64,000 nucleotides of DNA from Hordeum vulgare subsp. vulgare (GCF_904849725.1 NC_058519.1:575825669-575889668); one strand, 5' to 3'; counted from the first letter of the stretch, positions 9,994-21,566 are shown. A program made the numbers and translations. Notes: generated by a model not told the origin, from the letters alone.

Positions 9994-10112
9994 GGATGCG
10001 ATCATACCAGCACTAAAGCATCGGATCCCATCAGAACTCCGAAGTTAAGCGTGCTTGGGCGAGAGTAGTACTAGGATGGGTGACCTCCTGGGAAGTCCTT
10101 GTGTTGCATTCC
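9994..10112 (+). rRNA. 5S rRNA: 5S rRNA gene
   Basis: C28T and C107T. Unit 319 bp. Confidence 0.96.
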
Positions 10113-10237
10113 CCTTTTTAAATATATTTTTGCGCCACGTGACAAGGATGACGCGGGAGCGTGATCTATATGACCTCATTTTCTTATTTTTGACGATTAC
10201 TGTGTGACTTTTCCCACCGCGCTTGACACCCAACGAC

Positions 10238-10274
<37 letters not shown>

Positions 10275-10312
10275 TGGGGCAAGCATAAGGAACAAATAGA
10301 TAGTTGCATGTC

Positions 10313-10429
10313 GGATGCGATCATACCAGCACTAAAGCACCGGATCCCATCAGAACTCCGAAGTTAAGCGTGCTTCGGCGAGAGTAGTACTAGGATGGGT
10401 GACCTCCTGGGAAGTCCTCGTATCATTCC
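10313..10429 (+). rRNA. 5S rRNA: 5S rRNA gene, 2-nt deletion near 3' end
   Basis: G64C, and the 3' end reads CGTATCATTCC instead of CGTGTTGCATTCC, two bases shorter and with a damaged terminal stem. Likely non-functional. Unit 296 bp. Confidence 0.88.
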
Positions 10430-10608
10430 CCTTTTTAAATATATTTTTGCGCCACGTGACAAGGATGACGCGGGACCGTGATCTATATGACCTCATTTTC
10501 TTATTTTTGACGATTACTGTGTGACTTTTCCCACCGCGCTTGACACCCAACGACTAGTAGTAGTAGTAGTAGGGGCAAGCATAAGGAACAAATAGATAGT
10601 TGCATGTC

Positions 10609-10727
10609 GGATGCGATCATACCAGCACTAAAGCATCGGATCCCATCAGAACTCCGAAGTTAAGCGTGCTTGGGCGAGAGTAGTACTAGGATGGGTGACC
10701 TCCTGGGAAGTCCTCGTGTTGCATTCC
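10609..10727 (+). rRNA. 5S rRNA: 5S rRNA gene
   Basis: C28T. Unit 298 bp; spacer CCCATCGCG and GACCTTATTTT. Confidence 0.96.
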
Positions 10728-10906
10728 CCTTTTTAAATATATTTTTGCGCCACGTGACAAGGATGACGCGGGACCGTGATCTATATGACCTTATTTTCTT
10801 ATTTTTGACGATTACTGTGTGACTTTTCCCATCGCGCTTGACACCCAACGACTAGTAGTAGTAGTAGTAGGGGCAAGCATAAGGAACAAATAGATAGTTG
10901 CATGTC

Positions 10907-11025
10907 GGATGCGATCATACCAGCACTAAAGCAGCGGATCCCATCAGAACTCCGAAGTTAAGCGTGCTTGGGCGAGAGTAGTACTAGGATGGGTGACCTC
11001 CTGGGAAGTCCTCGTGTTGCATTCC
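10907..11025 (+). rRNA. 5S rRNA: 5S rRNA gene
   Basis: C28G. Unit 355 bp because of a (TAG)25 tract; spacer CGCGTGAACG. Confidence 0.95.
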
Positions 11026-11150
11026 CCTTTTTAAATATATTTTTGCGCCACGTGACAAGGATGACGCGTGAACGTGATCTATATGACCTCATTTTCTTAT
11101 TTTTGACGATTACTGTGTGACTTTTCCCACCGCGCTTGACACCCAACGAC

Positions 11151-11225
<75 letters not shown>
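11151..11225 (+). repeat. (TAG)25 microsatellite
   Basis: Uninterrupted tract in the spacer of the 10907 unit, the longest in the left third of the window. Confidence 0.95.
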
Positions 11226-11261
11226 GGGCAAGCATAAGGAACAAATAGATAGTTGCATGTT

Positions 11262-11380
11262 GGATGCGATCATATCAGCACTAAAGCACCGGATCCCATC
11301 AGAACTTTGAAGTTAAGCGTGCTTGGGCGAGAGTAGTACTAGGATGGGTGACCTCCTGGGAAGTCCTCGTGTTGCATTCC
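11262..11380 (+). rRNA. 5S rRNA: 5S rRNA gene
   Basis: C14T, C46T and C47T; -1 base T. Unit 303 bp. Confidence 0.94.
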
Positions 11381-11564
11381 CCTTTTTAAATATATTTTTG
11401 CGCCACGTGACAAGGATGACGCGGGAGCGTGATCTATATGACCTCATTTTCTTATTTTTGACGATTACTGTATGACTTTTCCCACCGCGCTTGACACCCA
11501 ACGACTAGTAGTAGTAGTAGTAGTAGTAGGGCAAGCATAAGGAACAAATAGATAGTTGCATGTC

Positions 11565-11683
11565 GGATGCGATCATACCAGCACTAAAGCACCGGATCCC
11601 ATCAGAACTCCGAAGTTAAGCGTGCTTGGGCGAGAGTAGTACTAGGATGGGTGACCTCCTGGGAAGTCCTCGTGTTGCATTCC
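11565..11683 (+). rRNA. 5S rRNA: 5S rRNA gene
   Basis: Consensus. Unit 313 bp; spacer GACGCCGGAGCG. Confidence 0.97.
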
Positions 11684-11808
11684 CCTTTTTAAATATATTT
11701 TTGCGCCACGTGACAAGGATGACGCCGGAGCGTGATCTATATGACCTCATTTTCTTATTTTTGACGATTACTGTGTGACTTTTCCCACCGCGCTTGACAC
11801 CCAACGAC

Positions 11809-11841
<33 letters not shown>

Positions 11842-11877
11842 GGGCAAGCATAAGGAACAAATAGATAGTTGCATGTC

Positions 11878-11996
11878 GGATGCGATCATACCAGCACTAA
11901 AGCACCGGATCCCATCAAAACTCCGAAGTTAAGCGTGCTTGGGCGAGAGTAGTACTAGGATGGGTGACCTCCTGGGAAGTCCTCGTGTTGCATTCC
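11878..11996 (+). rRNA. 5S rRNA: 5S rRNA gene
   Basis: G41A. Unit 292 bp. Confidence 0.96.
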
Positions 11997-12169
11997 CCTT
12001 TTTAAATATATTTTTGCGCCACGTGACAAGGATGACGCGGGAGCGTGATCTATATGACCTCATTTTCTTATTTTTGACGATTACTGTGTGACTTTTCCCA
12101 CCACGCTTGACACCCAACGACTAGTAGTAGTAGGGGCAAGCATAAGGAACAAATAGATAGTTGCATGTC

Positions 12170-12288
12170 GGATGCGATCATACCAGCACTAAAGCACCGG
12201 ATCCCATCAGAACTCCGAAGTAAAGCGTGCTTGGGCGAGAGTAGTACTAGGATGGGTGACCTCCTGGGAAGTCCTCGTGTTGCATTCC
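12170..12288 (+). rRNA. 5S rRNA: 5S rRNA gene, box A variant
   Basis: T53A, here without C46T. Unit 300 bp. Confidence 0.94.
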
Positions 12289-12469
12289 CCTTTTTAAATA
12301 TATTTTTGCGCCACGTGACAAGGATGACGCGGGAGCGTGATCTATATGACCTCATTTTCTTATTTTTGACGATTACTGTGTGACTTTTCCCACCGCGCTT
12401 GACACCCAACGACTAGTAGTAGTAGTAGTAGTAGGGCAAGCATAAGGAACAAATAGATAGTTGCATGTC

Positions 12470-12588
12470 GGATGCGATCATACCAGCACTAAAGCACCGG
12501 ATCCCATCAGAACTTCGAAGTTAAGCGTGCTTGGGCGAGAGTAGTACTAGGATGGGTGACCTCCTGGGAAGTCCTCGTGTTGCATTCC
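12470..12588 (+). rRNA. 5S rRNA: 5S rRNA gene
   Basis: C46T. Unit 337 bp; spacer GTGATTTTTCCC. Confidence 0.96.
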
Positions 12589-12713
12589 CCTTTTTAAATA
12601 TATTTTTGCGCCACGTGACAAGGATGACGCGGGAGCGTGATCTATATGACCTCATTTTCTTATTTTTGACGATTACTGTGTGATTTTTCCCACCGCGCTT
12701 GACACCCAACGAC

Positions 12714-12768
<55 letters not shown>

Positions 12769-12806
12769 TGGGGCAAGCATAAGGAACAAATAGATAGTTG
12801 CATGTC

Positions 12807-12925
12807 GGATGCGATCATACCAGCACTAAAGCACCGGATCCCATCAGAACTCCGAAGTTAAGCGTGCTTGGGCGAGAGTAGTACTAGGATGGGTGACCTC
12901 CTGGGAAGTCCTCGTGTTGCATTCC
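12807..12925 (+). rRNA. 5S rRNA: 5S rRNA gene
   Basis: Consensus. Unit 313 bp; first unit of the six-unit duplicated block. Confidence 0.97.
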
Positions 12926-13050
12926 CCTTTTTAAATATATTTTTGCGCCACGTGACAAGGATGACGCGGGAGCGTGATCTATATGACCTCATTTTCTTAT
13001 TTTTGACGATTACTGTGTGACTTTTCCCACCGCGCTTGACACCCAACGAC

Positions 13051-13083
<33 letters not shown>

Positions 13084-13119
13084 GGGCAAGCATAAGGAAC
13101 AAATAGATAGTTGCATGTC

Positions 13120-13238
13120 GGATGCGATCATACCAGCACTAAAGCACCGGATCCCATCAAAACTCCGAAGTTAAGCGTGCTTGGGCGAGAGTAGTACTAG
13201 GATGGGTGACCTCCTGGGAAGTCCTCGTGTTGCATTCC
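13120..13238 (+). rRNA. 5S rRNA: 5S rRNA gene
   Basis: G41A, matching 15006. Unit 292 bp. Confidence 0.96.
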
Positions 13239-13411
13239 CCTTTTTAAATATATTTTTGCGCCACGTGACAAGGATGACGCGGGAGCGTGATCTATATGAC
13301 CTCATTTTCTTATTTTTGACGATTACTGTGTGACTTTTCCCACCGCGCTTGACACCCAACGACTAGTAGTAGTAGGGGCAAGCATAAGGAACAAATAGAT
13401 AGTTGCATGTC

Positions 13412-13530
13412 GGATGCGATCATACCAGCACTAAAGCACCGGATCCCATCAGAACTCCGAAGTTAAGCGTGCTTGGGCGAGAGTAGTACTAGGATGGGTG
13501 ACCTCCTGGGAAGTCCTCGTGTTGCATTCC
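13412..13530 (+). rRNA. 5S rRNA: 5S rRNA gene
   Basis: Consensus. Unit 325 bp; matches 15298. Confidence 0.97.
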
Positions 13531-13736
13531 CCTTTTTAAATATATTTTTGCGCCACGTGACAAGGATGACGCGGGAGCGTGATCTATATGACCTCATTTT
13601 CTTATTTTTGACGATTACTGTGTGACTTTTCCCACCGCGCTTGACACCCAACAACTAGTAGTAGTAGTAGTATTAGTAGTAGTAGTAGTAGTAGTAGTTG
13701 GGGCAAGCATAAGGAACAAATAGATAGTTGCATGTC

Positions 13737-13854
13737 GGATGCGATCATAACAGCACTAAAGCACCGGATCCCATCAGAACTCCGAAGTTAAGCGTGCTTG
13801 GGCGAGAGTAGTACTAGCATGGGTGACCTCCTGGAAGTCCTCGTGTTGCATTCC
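13737..13854 (+). rRNA. 5S rRNA: 5S rRNA gene, 1-nt deletion and box C change
   Basis: C14A, G82C and one G lost at 97-99, identical to 15623 and 18095. Unit 312 bp. Confidence 0.9.
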
Positions 13855-14048
13855 CCTTTTTAAATATATTTTTGCGCCACGTGACAAGGATGACGCGGGA
13901 GCGTGATCTATATGACCTCATTTTCTTATTTTTGACGATTACTGTGTGACTTTTCCCACCGCGCTTGACACCCAACAATTAGTAGTAGTAGCAGTAGTAG
14001 TAGTAGTAGTAGGGGCAAGCATAAGGAACAAATAGATAGTTGCATGTC

Positions 14049-14167
14049 GGATGCGATCATACCAGCACTAAAGCACCGGATCCCATCAGAACTTTGAAGT
14101 TAAGCGTGCTTGGGCGAGAGTAGTACTAGGATGGGTGACCTCCTGGGAAGTCCTCGTGTTGCATTCC
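14049..14167 (+). rRNA. 5S rRNA: 5S rRNA gene
   Basis: C46T and C47T, matching 15935. Unit 292 bp; AAATATTTTTTT marker. Confidence 0.95.
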
Positions 14168-14340
14168 CCTTTTTAAATATTTTTTTGCGCCACGTGACAA
14201 GGATGACGCGGGAGCGTGATCTATATGACCTCATTTTCTTATTTTTGACGATTACTGTGTGACTTTTCCCACCGCGCTTGACACCCAACGACTAGTAGTA
14301 GTAGGGGCAAGCATAAGGAACAAATAGATAGTTGCATGTC

Positions 14341-14459
14341 GGATGCGATCATAACAGCACTAAAGCACCGGATCCCATCAGAACTTCGAAGTTAAGCGTG
14401 CTTGGGCGAGAGTAGTACTAGGATGGGTGACCTCCTGGGAAGTCCTCGTGTTGCATTCC
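14341..14459 (+). rRNA. 5S rRNA: 5S rRNA gene
   Basis: C14A and C46T, matching 16227. Unit 352 bp with a (TAG)23 tract. Confidence 0.95.
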
Positions 14460-14584
14460 CCTTTTTAAATATATTTTTGCGCCACGTGACAAGGATGACG
14501 CGGGAGCGTGATCTATATGACCTCATTTTCTTATTTTTGACGATTACTGTGTGACTTTTCCCACCGCGCTTGACACCCAACGAC

Positions 14585-14653
<69 letters not shown>
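14585..14653 (+). repeat. (TAG)23 microsatellite
   Basis: Separates the two copies of the six-unit duplication. The equivalent tract after the second copy is only a few triplets long. Confidence 0.95.
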
Positions 14654-14654
<1 letters not shown>

Positions 14655-14692
14655 TGGGGCAAGCATAAGGAACAAATAGATAGTTGCATGTC

Positions 14693-14811
14693 GGATGCGA
14701 TCATACCAGCACTAAAGCACCGGATCCCATCAGAACTCCGAAGTTAAGCGTGCTTGGGCGAGAGTAGTACTAGGATGGGTGACCTCCTGGGAAGTCCTCG
14801 TGTTGCATTCC
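14693..14811 (+). rRNA. 5S rRNA: 5S rRNA gene
   Basis: Consensus. Unit 313 bp; second copy of 12807. Confidence 0.97.
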
Positions 14812-14936
14812 CCTTTTTAAATATATTTTTGCGCCACGTGACAAGGATGACGCGGGAGCGTGATCTATATGACCTCATTTTCTTATTTTTGACGATTACT
14901 GTGTGACTTTTCCCACCGCGCTTGACACCCAACGAC

Positions 14937-14969
<33 letters not shown>

Positions 14970-15005
14970 GGGCAAGCATAAGGAACAAATAGATAGTTGC
15001 ATGTC

Positions 15006-15124
15006 GGATGCGATCATACCAGCACTAAAGCACCGGATCCCATCAAAACTCCGAAGTTAAGCGTGCTTGGGCGAGAGTAGTACTAGGATGGGTGACCTCC
15101 TGGGAAGTCCTCGTGTTGCATTCC
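15006..15124 (+). rRNA. 5S rRNA: 5S rRNA gene
   Basis: G41A. Unit 292 bp. Confidence 0.96.
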
Positions 15125-15297
15125 CCTTTTTAAATATATTTTTGCGCCACGTGACAAGGATGACGCGGGAGCGTGATCTATATGACCTCATTTTCTTATT
15201 TTTGACGATTACTGTGTGACTTTTCCCACCGCGCTTGACACCCAACGACTAGTAGTAGTAGGGGCAAGCATAAGGAACAAATAGATAGTTGCATGTC

Positions 15298-15416
15298 GGA
15301 TGCGATCATACCAGCACTAAAGCACCGGATCCCATCAGAACTCCGAAGTTAAGCGTGCTTGGGCGAGAGTAGTACTAGGATGGGTGACCTCCTGGGAAGT
15401 CCTCGTGTTGCATTCC
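15298..15416 (+). rRNA. 5S rRNA: 5S rRNA gene
   Basis: Consensus. Unit 325 bp. Confidence 0.97.
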
Positions 15417-15622
15417 CCTTTTTAAATATATTTTTGCGCCACGTGACAAGGATGACGCGGGAGCGTGATCTATATGACCTCATTTTCTTATTTTTGACGA
15501 TTACTGTGTGACTTTTCCCACCGCGCTTGACACCCAACAACTAGTAGTAGTAGTAGTATTAGTAGTAGTAGTAGTAGTAGTAGTTGGGGCAAGCATAAGG
15601 AACAAATAGATAGTTGCATGTC

Positions 15623-15740
15623 GGATGCGATCATAACAGCACTAAAGCACCGGATCCCATCAGAACTCCGAAGTTAAGCGTGCTTGGGCGAGAGTAGTAC
15701 TAGCATGGGTGACCTCCTGGAAGTCCTCGTGTTGCATTCC
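15623..15740 (+). rRNA. 5S rRNA: 5S rRNA gene, 1-nt deletion and box C change
   Basis: C14A, G82C, G lost at 97-99. Unit 312 bp. Confidence 0.9.
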
Positions 15741-15934
15741 CCTTTTTAAATATATTTTTGCGCCACGTGACAAGGATGACGCGGGAGCGTGATCTATATG
15801 ACCTCATTTTCTTATTTTTGACGATTACTGTGTGACTTTTCCCACCGCGCTTGACACCCAACAATTAGTAGTAGTAGCAGTAGTAGTAGTAGTAGTAGGG
15901 GCAAGCATAAGGAACAAATAGATAGTTGCATGTC

Positions 15935-16053
15935 GGATGCGATCATACCAGCACTAAAGCACCGGATCCCATCAGAACTTTGAAGTTAAGCGTGCTTGGG
16001 CGAGAGTAGTACTAGGATGGGTGACCTCCTGGGAAGTCCTCGTGTTGCATTCC
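15935..16053 (+). rRNA. 5S rRNA: 5S rRNA gene
   Basis: C46T and C47T. Unit 292 bp; AAATATTTTTTT marker. Confidence 0.95.
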
Positions 16054-16226
16054 CCTTTTTAAATATTTTTTTGCGCCACGTGACAAGGATGACGCGGGAG
16101 CGTGATCTATATGACCTCATTTTCTTATTTTTGACGATTACTGTGTGACTTTTCCCACCGCGCTTGACACCCAACGACTAGTAGTAGTAGGGGCAAGCAT
16201 AAGGAACAAATAGATAGTTGCATGTC

Positions 16227-16345
16227 GGATGCGATCATAACAGCACTAAAGCACCGGATCCCATCAGAACTTCGAAGTTAAGCGTGCTTGGGCGAGAGTA
16301 GTACTAGGATGGGTGACCTCCTGGGAAGTCCTCGTGTTGCATTCC
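16227..16345 (+). rRNA. 5S rRNA: 5S rRNA gene
   Basis: C14A and C46T. Unit 301 bp; its tract starts GACTACTAG and is much shorter than in its partner 14341. Confidence 0.95.
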
Positions 16346-16527
16346 CCTTTTTAAATATATTTTTGCGCCACGTGACAAGGATGACGCGGGAGCGTGATCT
16401 ATATGACCTCATTTTCTTATTTTTGACGATTACTGTGTGACTTTTCCCACCGCGCTTGACACCCAACGACTACTAGTAGTAGTAGTAGTAGGGGCAAGCA
16501 TAAGGAACAAATAGATAGTTGCATGTC

Positions 16528-16646
16528 GGATGCGATCATACCAGCACTAAAGCACCGGATCCCATCAGAACTCCGAAGTTAAGCGTGCTTGGGCGAGAGT
16601 AGTACTAGGATGGGTGACCTCCTGGGAAGTCCTCGTGTTGCATTCC
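16528..16646 (+). rRNA. 5S rRNA: 5S rRNA gene
   Basis: Consensus. Unit 292 bp. Confidence 0.97.
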
Positions 16647-16819
16647 CCTTTTTAAATATATTTTTGCGCCACGTGACAAGGATGACGCGGGAGCGTGATC
16701 TATATGACCTCATTTTCTTATTTTTGACGATTACTGTGTGACTTTTCCCACCGCGCTTGACACCCAACGACTAGTAGTAGTAGGGGCAAGCATAAGGAAC
16801 AAATAGATAGTTGCATGTC

Positions 16820-16938
16820 GGATGCGATCATACCAGCACTAAAGCACCGGATCCCATCAGAACTTCGAAGTTAAGCGTGCTTGGGCGAGAGTAGTACTAG
16901 GATGGGTGACCTCCTGGGAAGTCCTCGTGTTGCATTCC
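16820..16938 (+). rRNA. 5S rRNA: 5S rRNA gene
   Basis: C46T. Unit 292 bp. Confidence 0.96.
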
Positions 16939-17111
16939 CCTTTTTAAATATATTTTTGCGCCACGTGACAAGGATGACGCGGGAGCGTGATCTATATGAC
17001 CTCATTTTCTTATTTTTGACGATTACTGTGTGACTTTTCCCACCGCGCTTGACACCCAACGACTAGTAGTAGTAGGGGCAAGCATAAGGAACAAATAGAT
17101 AGTTGCATGTC

Positions 17112-17230
17112 GGATGCGATCATACCAGCACTAAAGCACCGGATCCCATCAGAACTCGGAAGTTAAGCGTGCTTGGGCGAGAGTAGTACTAGGATGGGTC
17201 ACCTCCTGGGAAGTCCTCGTGTTGCATTCC
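17112..17230 (+). rRNA. 5S rRNA: 5S rRNA gene, box C variant
   Basis: C47G and G89C. Unit 303 bp; spacer AAGGACGACGCGGGACC. Confidence 0.93.
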
Positions 17231-17414
17231 CCTTTTTAAATATATTTTTGCGCCACGTGACAAGGACGACGCGGGACCGTGATCTATATGACCTCATTTT
17301 CTTATTTTTGACGATTACTGTGTGACTTTTCCCACCGCGCTTGACACCCAACGACTAGTAGTAGTAGTAGTAGTAGTAGGGCAAGCATAAGGAACAAATA
17401 GATAGTTGCATGTC

Positions 17415-17533
17415 GGATGCGATCATACCAGCACTAAAGCATCGGATCCCATCAGAACTCCGAAGTTAAGCGTGCTTGGGCGAGAGTAGTACTAGGATGG
17501 GTGACCTCCTGGGAAGTCCTTGTGTTGCATTCC
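17415..17533 (+). rRNA. 5S rRNA: 5S rRNA gene
   Basis: C28T and C107T. Unit 349 bp with a (TAG)22 tract. Confidence 0.96.
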
Positions 17534-17658
17534 CCTTTTTAAATATATTTTTGCGCCACGTGACAAGGATGACGCGGGAGCGTGATCTATATGACCTCAT
17601 TTTCTTATTTTTGACGATTACTGTGTGACTTTTCCCACCGCGCTTGACACCCAACGAC

Positions 17659-17724
<66 letters not shown>
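17659..17724 (+). repeat. (TAG)22 microsatellite
   Basis: Perfect tract ending in TTGGGG, the alternative junction seen in longer-tract spacers of this region. Confidence 0.95.
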
Positions 17725-17725
<1 letters not shown>

Positions 17726-17763
17726 TGGGGCAAGCATAAGGAACAAATAGATAGTTGCATGTC

Positions 17764-17882
17764 GGATGCGATCATACCAGCACTAAAGCACCGGATCCCA
17801 TCAGAACTCCGATGTTAAGCGTGCTTGGGCGAGAGTAGTACTAGGATGGGTGACCTCCTGGGAAGTCCTCGTGTTGCATTCC
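17764..17882 (+). rRNA. 5S rRNA: 5S rRNA gene
   Basis: A50T at the edge of box A. Unit 331 bp. Confidence 0.95.
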
Positions 17883-18025
17883 CTTTTTTAAATATATTTT
17901 TGCGCCACGTGACAAGGATGACGCGGGACCGTGATCTATATGACCTCATTTTCTTATTTTTGACGATTACTGTGTGACTTTTCCCACCGCGCTTGACACC
18001 CAACAACTAGTAGTAGTAGTAGTAT

Positions 18026-18056
<31 letters not shown>

Positions 18057-18094
18057 TGGGGCAAGCATAAGGAACAAATAGATAGTTGCATGTC

Positions 18095-18212
18095 GGATGC
18101 GATCATAACAGCACTAAAGCACCGGATCCCATCAGAACTCCGAAGTTAAGCGTGCTTGGGCGAGAGTAGTACTAGCATGGGTGACCTCCTGGAAGTCCTC
18201 GTGTTGCATTCC
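18095..18212 (+). rRNA. 5S rRNA: 5S rRNA gene, 1-nt deletion and box C change
   Basis: C14A, G82C, G lost at 97-99. Unit 312 bp. Confidence 0.9.
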
Positions 18213-18406
18213 CCTTTTTAAATATATTTTTGCGCCACGTGACAAGGATGACGCGGGAGCGTGATCTATATGACCTCATTTTCTTATTTTTGACGATTAC
18301 TGTGTGACTTTTCCCACCGCGCTTGACACCCAACAATTAGTAGTAGTAGCAGTAGTAGTAGTAGTAGTAGGGGCAAGCATAAGGAACAAATAGATAGTTG
18401 CATGTC

Positions 18407-18525
18407 GGATGCGATCATACCAGCACTAAAGCACCGGATCCCATCAGAACTTTGAAGTTAAGCGTGCTTGGGCGAGAGTAGTACTAGGATGGGTGACCTC
18501 CTCGGAAGTCCTCGTGTTGCATTCC
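18407..18525 (+). rRNA. 5S rRNA: 5S rRNA gene
   Basis: C46T, C47T and G97C. Unit 292 bp; AAATATTTTTTT marker. Confidence 0.94.
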
Positions 18526-18698
18526 CCTTTTTAAATATTTTTTTGCGCCACGTGACAAGGATGACGCGGGAGCGTGATCTATATGACCTCATTTTCTTAT
18601 TTTTGACGATTACTGTGTGACTTTTCCCACCGCGCTTGACACCCAACGACTAGTAGTAGTAGGGGCAAGCATAAGGAACAAATAGATAGTTGCATGTC

Positions 18699-18817
18699 GG
18701 ATGCGATCATAACAACACTAAAGCACCGGATCCCATCAGAACTTCGAAGTTAAGCGTGCTTGGGCGAGAGTAGTACTAGGATGGGTGACCTCCTGGGAAG
18801 TCCTCGTGTTGCATTCC
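18699..18817 (+). rRNA. 5S rRNA: 5S rRNA gene
   Basis: C14A, G17A and C46T. Unit 313 bp. Confidence 0.94.
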
Positions 18818-19011
18818 CCTTTTTAAATATATTTTTGCGCCACGTGACAAGGATGACGCGGGAGCGTGATCTATATGACCTCATTTTCTTATTTTTGACG
18901 ATTACTGTGTGACTTTTCCCACCGCGCTTGACACCCAACAATTAGTAGTAGTAGCAGCAGTAGTAGTAGTAGTAGGGGCAAGCATAAGGAACAAATAGAT
19001 AGTTGCATGTC

Positions 19012-19130
19012 GGATGCGATCATACCAGCACTAAAGCACCGGATCCCATCAGAACTTCGAAGTTAAGCGTGCTTGGGCGAGAGTAGTACTAGGATGGGTG
19101 ACCTCCTGGGAAGTCCTCATGTTGCATTCC
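19012..19130 (+). rRNA. 5S rRNA: 5S rRNA gene
   Basis: C46T and G108A. Unit 292 bp. Confidence 0.95.
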
Positions 19131-19303
19131 CCTTTTTAAATATATTTTTGCGCCACGTGACAAGGATGACGCGGGAGCGTGATCTATATGACCTCATTTT
19201 CTTATTTTTGACGATTACTGTGTGACTTTTCCCACCGCGCTTGACACCCAACGACTAGTAGTAGTAGGGGCAAGCATAAGGAACAAATAGATAGTTGCAT
19301 GTC

Positions 19304-19422
19304 GGATGCGATCATACCAGCACTAAAGCACCGGATCCCATCAGAACTCGGAAGTTAAGCGTGCTTGGGCGAGAGTAGTACTAGGATGGGTCACCTCCTG
19401 GGAAGTCCTCGTGTTGCATTCC
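19304..19422 (+). rRNA. 5S rRNA: 5S rRNA gene, box C variant
   Basis: C47G and G89C. Unit 300 bp; spacer AAGGACGACGC as at 17112. Confidence 0.93.
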
Positions 19423-19603
19423 CCTTTTTAAATATATTTTTGCGCCACGTGACAAGGACGACGCGGGACCGTGATCTATATGACCTCATTTTCTTATTTT
19501 TGACGATTACTGTGTGACTTTTCCCACCGCGCTTGACACCCAACGACTAGTAGTAGTAGTAGTAGTAGGGCAAGCATAAGGAACAAATAGATAGTTGCAT
19601 GTC

Positions 19604-19722
19604 GGATGCGATCATACCAGCACTAAAGCATCGGATCCCATCAGAACTCCGAAGTTAAGCGTGCTTGGGCGAGAGTAGTACTAGGATGGGTGACCTCCTG
19701 GGAAGTCCTTGTGTTGCATTCC
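19604..19722 (+). rRNA. 5S rRNA: 5S rRNA gene
   Basis: C28T and C107T. Unit 322 bp. Confidence 0.96.
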
Positions 19723-19847
19723 CCTTTTTAAATATATTTTTGCGCCACGTGACAAGGATGACGCGGGAGCGTGATCTATATGACCTCATTTTCTTATTTT
19801 TGACGATTACTGTGTGACTTTTCCCACCGCGCTTGACACCCAACGAC

Positions 19848-19887
<40 letters not shown>

Positions 19888-19925
19888 TGGGGCAAGCATA
19901 AGGAACAAATAGATAGTTGCATGTC

Positions 19926-20044
19926 GGATGCGATCATACCAGCACTAAAGCACCGGATCCCATCAGAACTCCGAAGTTAAGCGTGCTTGGGCGAGAGTAG
20001 TACTAGGATGGGTGACCTCCTGGGAAGTCCTCGTGTTGCATTCC
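19926..20044 (+). rRNA. 5S rRNA: 5S rRNA gene
   Basis: Consensus. Unit 298 bp. Confidence 0.97.
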
Positions 20045-20223
20045 CCTTTTTAAATATATTTTTGCGCCACGTGACAAGGATGACGCGGGACCGTGATCTA
20101 TATGACCTCATTTTCTTATTTTTGACGATTACTGTGTGACTTTTCCCACCGCGCTTGACACCCAACGACTAGTAGTAGTAGTAGTAGGGGCAAGCATAAG
20201 GAACAAATAGATAGTTGCATGTC

Positions 20224-20342
20224 GGATGCGATCATACCAGCACTAAAGCACCGGATCCCATCAGAACTCCGAAGTTAAGCGTGCTTGGGCGAGAGTAGTA
20301 CTAGGATGCGTGACCTCCTGGGAAGTCCTCGTGTTGCATTCC
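20224..20342 (+). rRNA. 5S rRNA: 5S rRNA gene
   Basis: G86C in box C. Unit 298 bp; spacer CCCATCGCG. Confidence 0.95.
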
Positions 20343-20521
20343 CCTTTTTAAATATATTTTTGCGCCACGTGACAAGGATGACGCGGGACCGTGATCTATA
20401 TGACCTCATTTTCTTATTTTTGACGATTACTGTGTGACTTTTCCCATCGCGCTTGACACCCAACGACTAGTAGTAGTAGTAGTAGGGGCAAGCATAAGGA
20501 ACAAATAGATAGTTGCATGTC

Positions 20522-20640
20522 GGATGCGATCATACCAGCACTAAAGCACCGGATCCCATCAGAACTCCGAAGTTAAGCGTGCTTGGGCGAGAGTAGTACT
20601 AGGATGGGTGACCTCCTGGGAAGTCCTCGTGTTGCATTCC
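20522..20640 (+). rRNA. 5S rRNA: 5S rRNA gene
   Basis: Consensus gene. Unit 319 bp; spacer CGCGTGAACG. Confidence 0.97.
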
Positions 20641-20765
20641 CCTTTTTAAATATATTTTTGCGCCACGTGACAAGGATGACGCGTGAACGTGATCTATATG
20701 ACCTCATTTTCTTATTTTTGACGATTACTGTGTGACTTTTCCCACCGCGCTTGACACCCAACGAC

Positions 20766-20804
<39 letters not shown>

Positions 20805-20840
20805 GGGCAAGCATAAGGAACAAATAGATAGTTGCATGTT

Positions 20841-20959
20841 GGATGCGATCATACCAGCACTAAAGCACCGGATCCCATCAGAACTTCGAAGTTAAGCGTG
20901 CTTGGGCGAGAGTAGTACTAGGATGGGTGACCTCCTGGGAAGTCCTCGTGTTGCATTCC
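20841..20959 (+). rRNA. 5S rRNA: 5S rRNA gene
   Basis: C46T; -1 base T. Unit 300 bp. Confidence 0.96.
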
Positions 20960-21140
20960 CCTTTTTAAATATATTTTTGCGCCACGTGACAAGGATGACG
21001 CGGGACCGTGATCTATATGACCTCATTTTCTTATTTTTGACGATTACTGTGTGACTTTTCCCACCGCGCTTGACACCCAACGACTAGTAGTAGTAGTAGT
21101 AGTAGGGCAAGCATAAGGAACAAATAGATAGTTGCATGTC

Positions 21141-21259
21141 GGATGCGATCATACCAGCACTAAAGCACCGGATCCCATCAGAACTCCGAAGTTAAGCGTG
21201 CTTGGGCGAGAGTAGTACTAGGATGGGTGACCTCCTGGGAAGTCCTCGTGTTGCATTCC
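21141..21259 (+). rRNA. 5S rRNA: 5S rRNA gene
   Basis: Consensus. Unit 307 bp; spacer GTGAATTTTCCC. Confidence 0.97.
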
Positions 21260-21447
21260 CCTTTTTAAATATATTTTTGCGCCACGTGACAAGGATGACG
21301 CGGGAGCGTGATCTATATGACCTCATTTTCTTATTTTTGACGATTACTGTGTGAATTTTCCCACCGCGCTTGACACCCAACGACTAGTAGTAGTAGTAGT
21401 AGTAGTAGTAGGGGCAAGCATAAGGAACAAATAGATAGTTGCATGTC

Positions 21448-21566
21448 GGATGCGATCATACCAGCACTAAAGCACCGGATCCCATCAGAACTCCGAAGTT
21501 AAGCGTGCTTGGGCGAGAGTAGTACTAGGATGGGTGACCTCCTGGGAAGTCCTCGTGTTGCATTCC
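21448..21566 (+). rRNA. 5S rRNA: 5S rRNA gene
   Basis: Consensus. Unit 292 bp. Confidence 0.97.

Larger units (their letters stand above)
12807..14692 (+). repeat. Six-unit tandem duplication, copy 1
   Basis: All six genes have the same variant set as the next block, with a constant offset of 1886 bp and identical TAG lengths for the first five spacers. Confidence 0.92.
14693..16527 (+). repeat. Six-unit tandem duplication, copy 2
   Basis: Near-exact copy of 12807-14692; only the last TAG tract differs clearly (short, with GACTACTAG). A related four-unit copy lies at 17764-19011. Confidence 0.92.
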
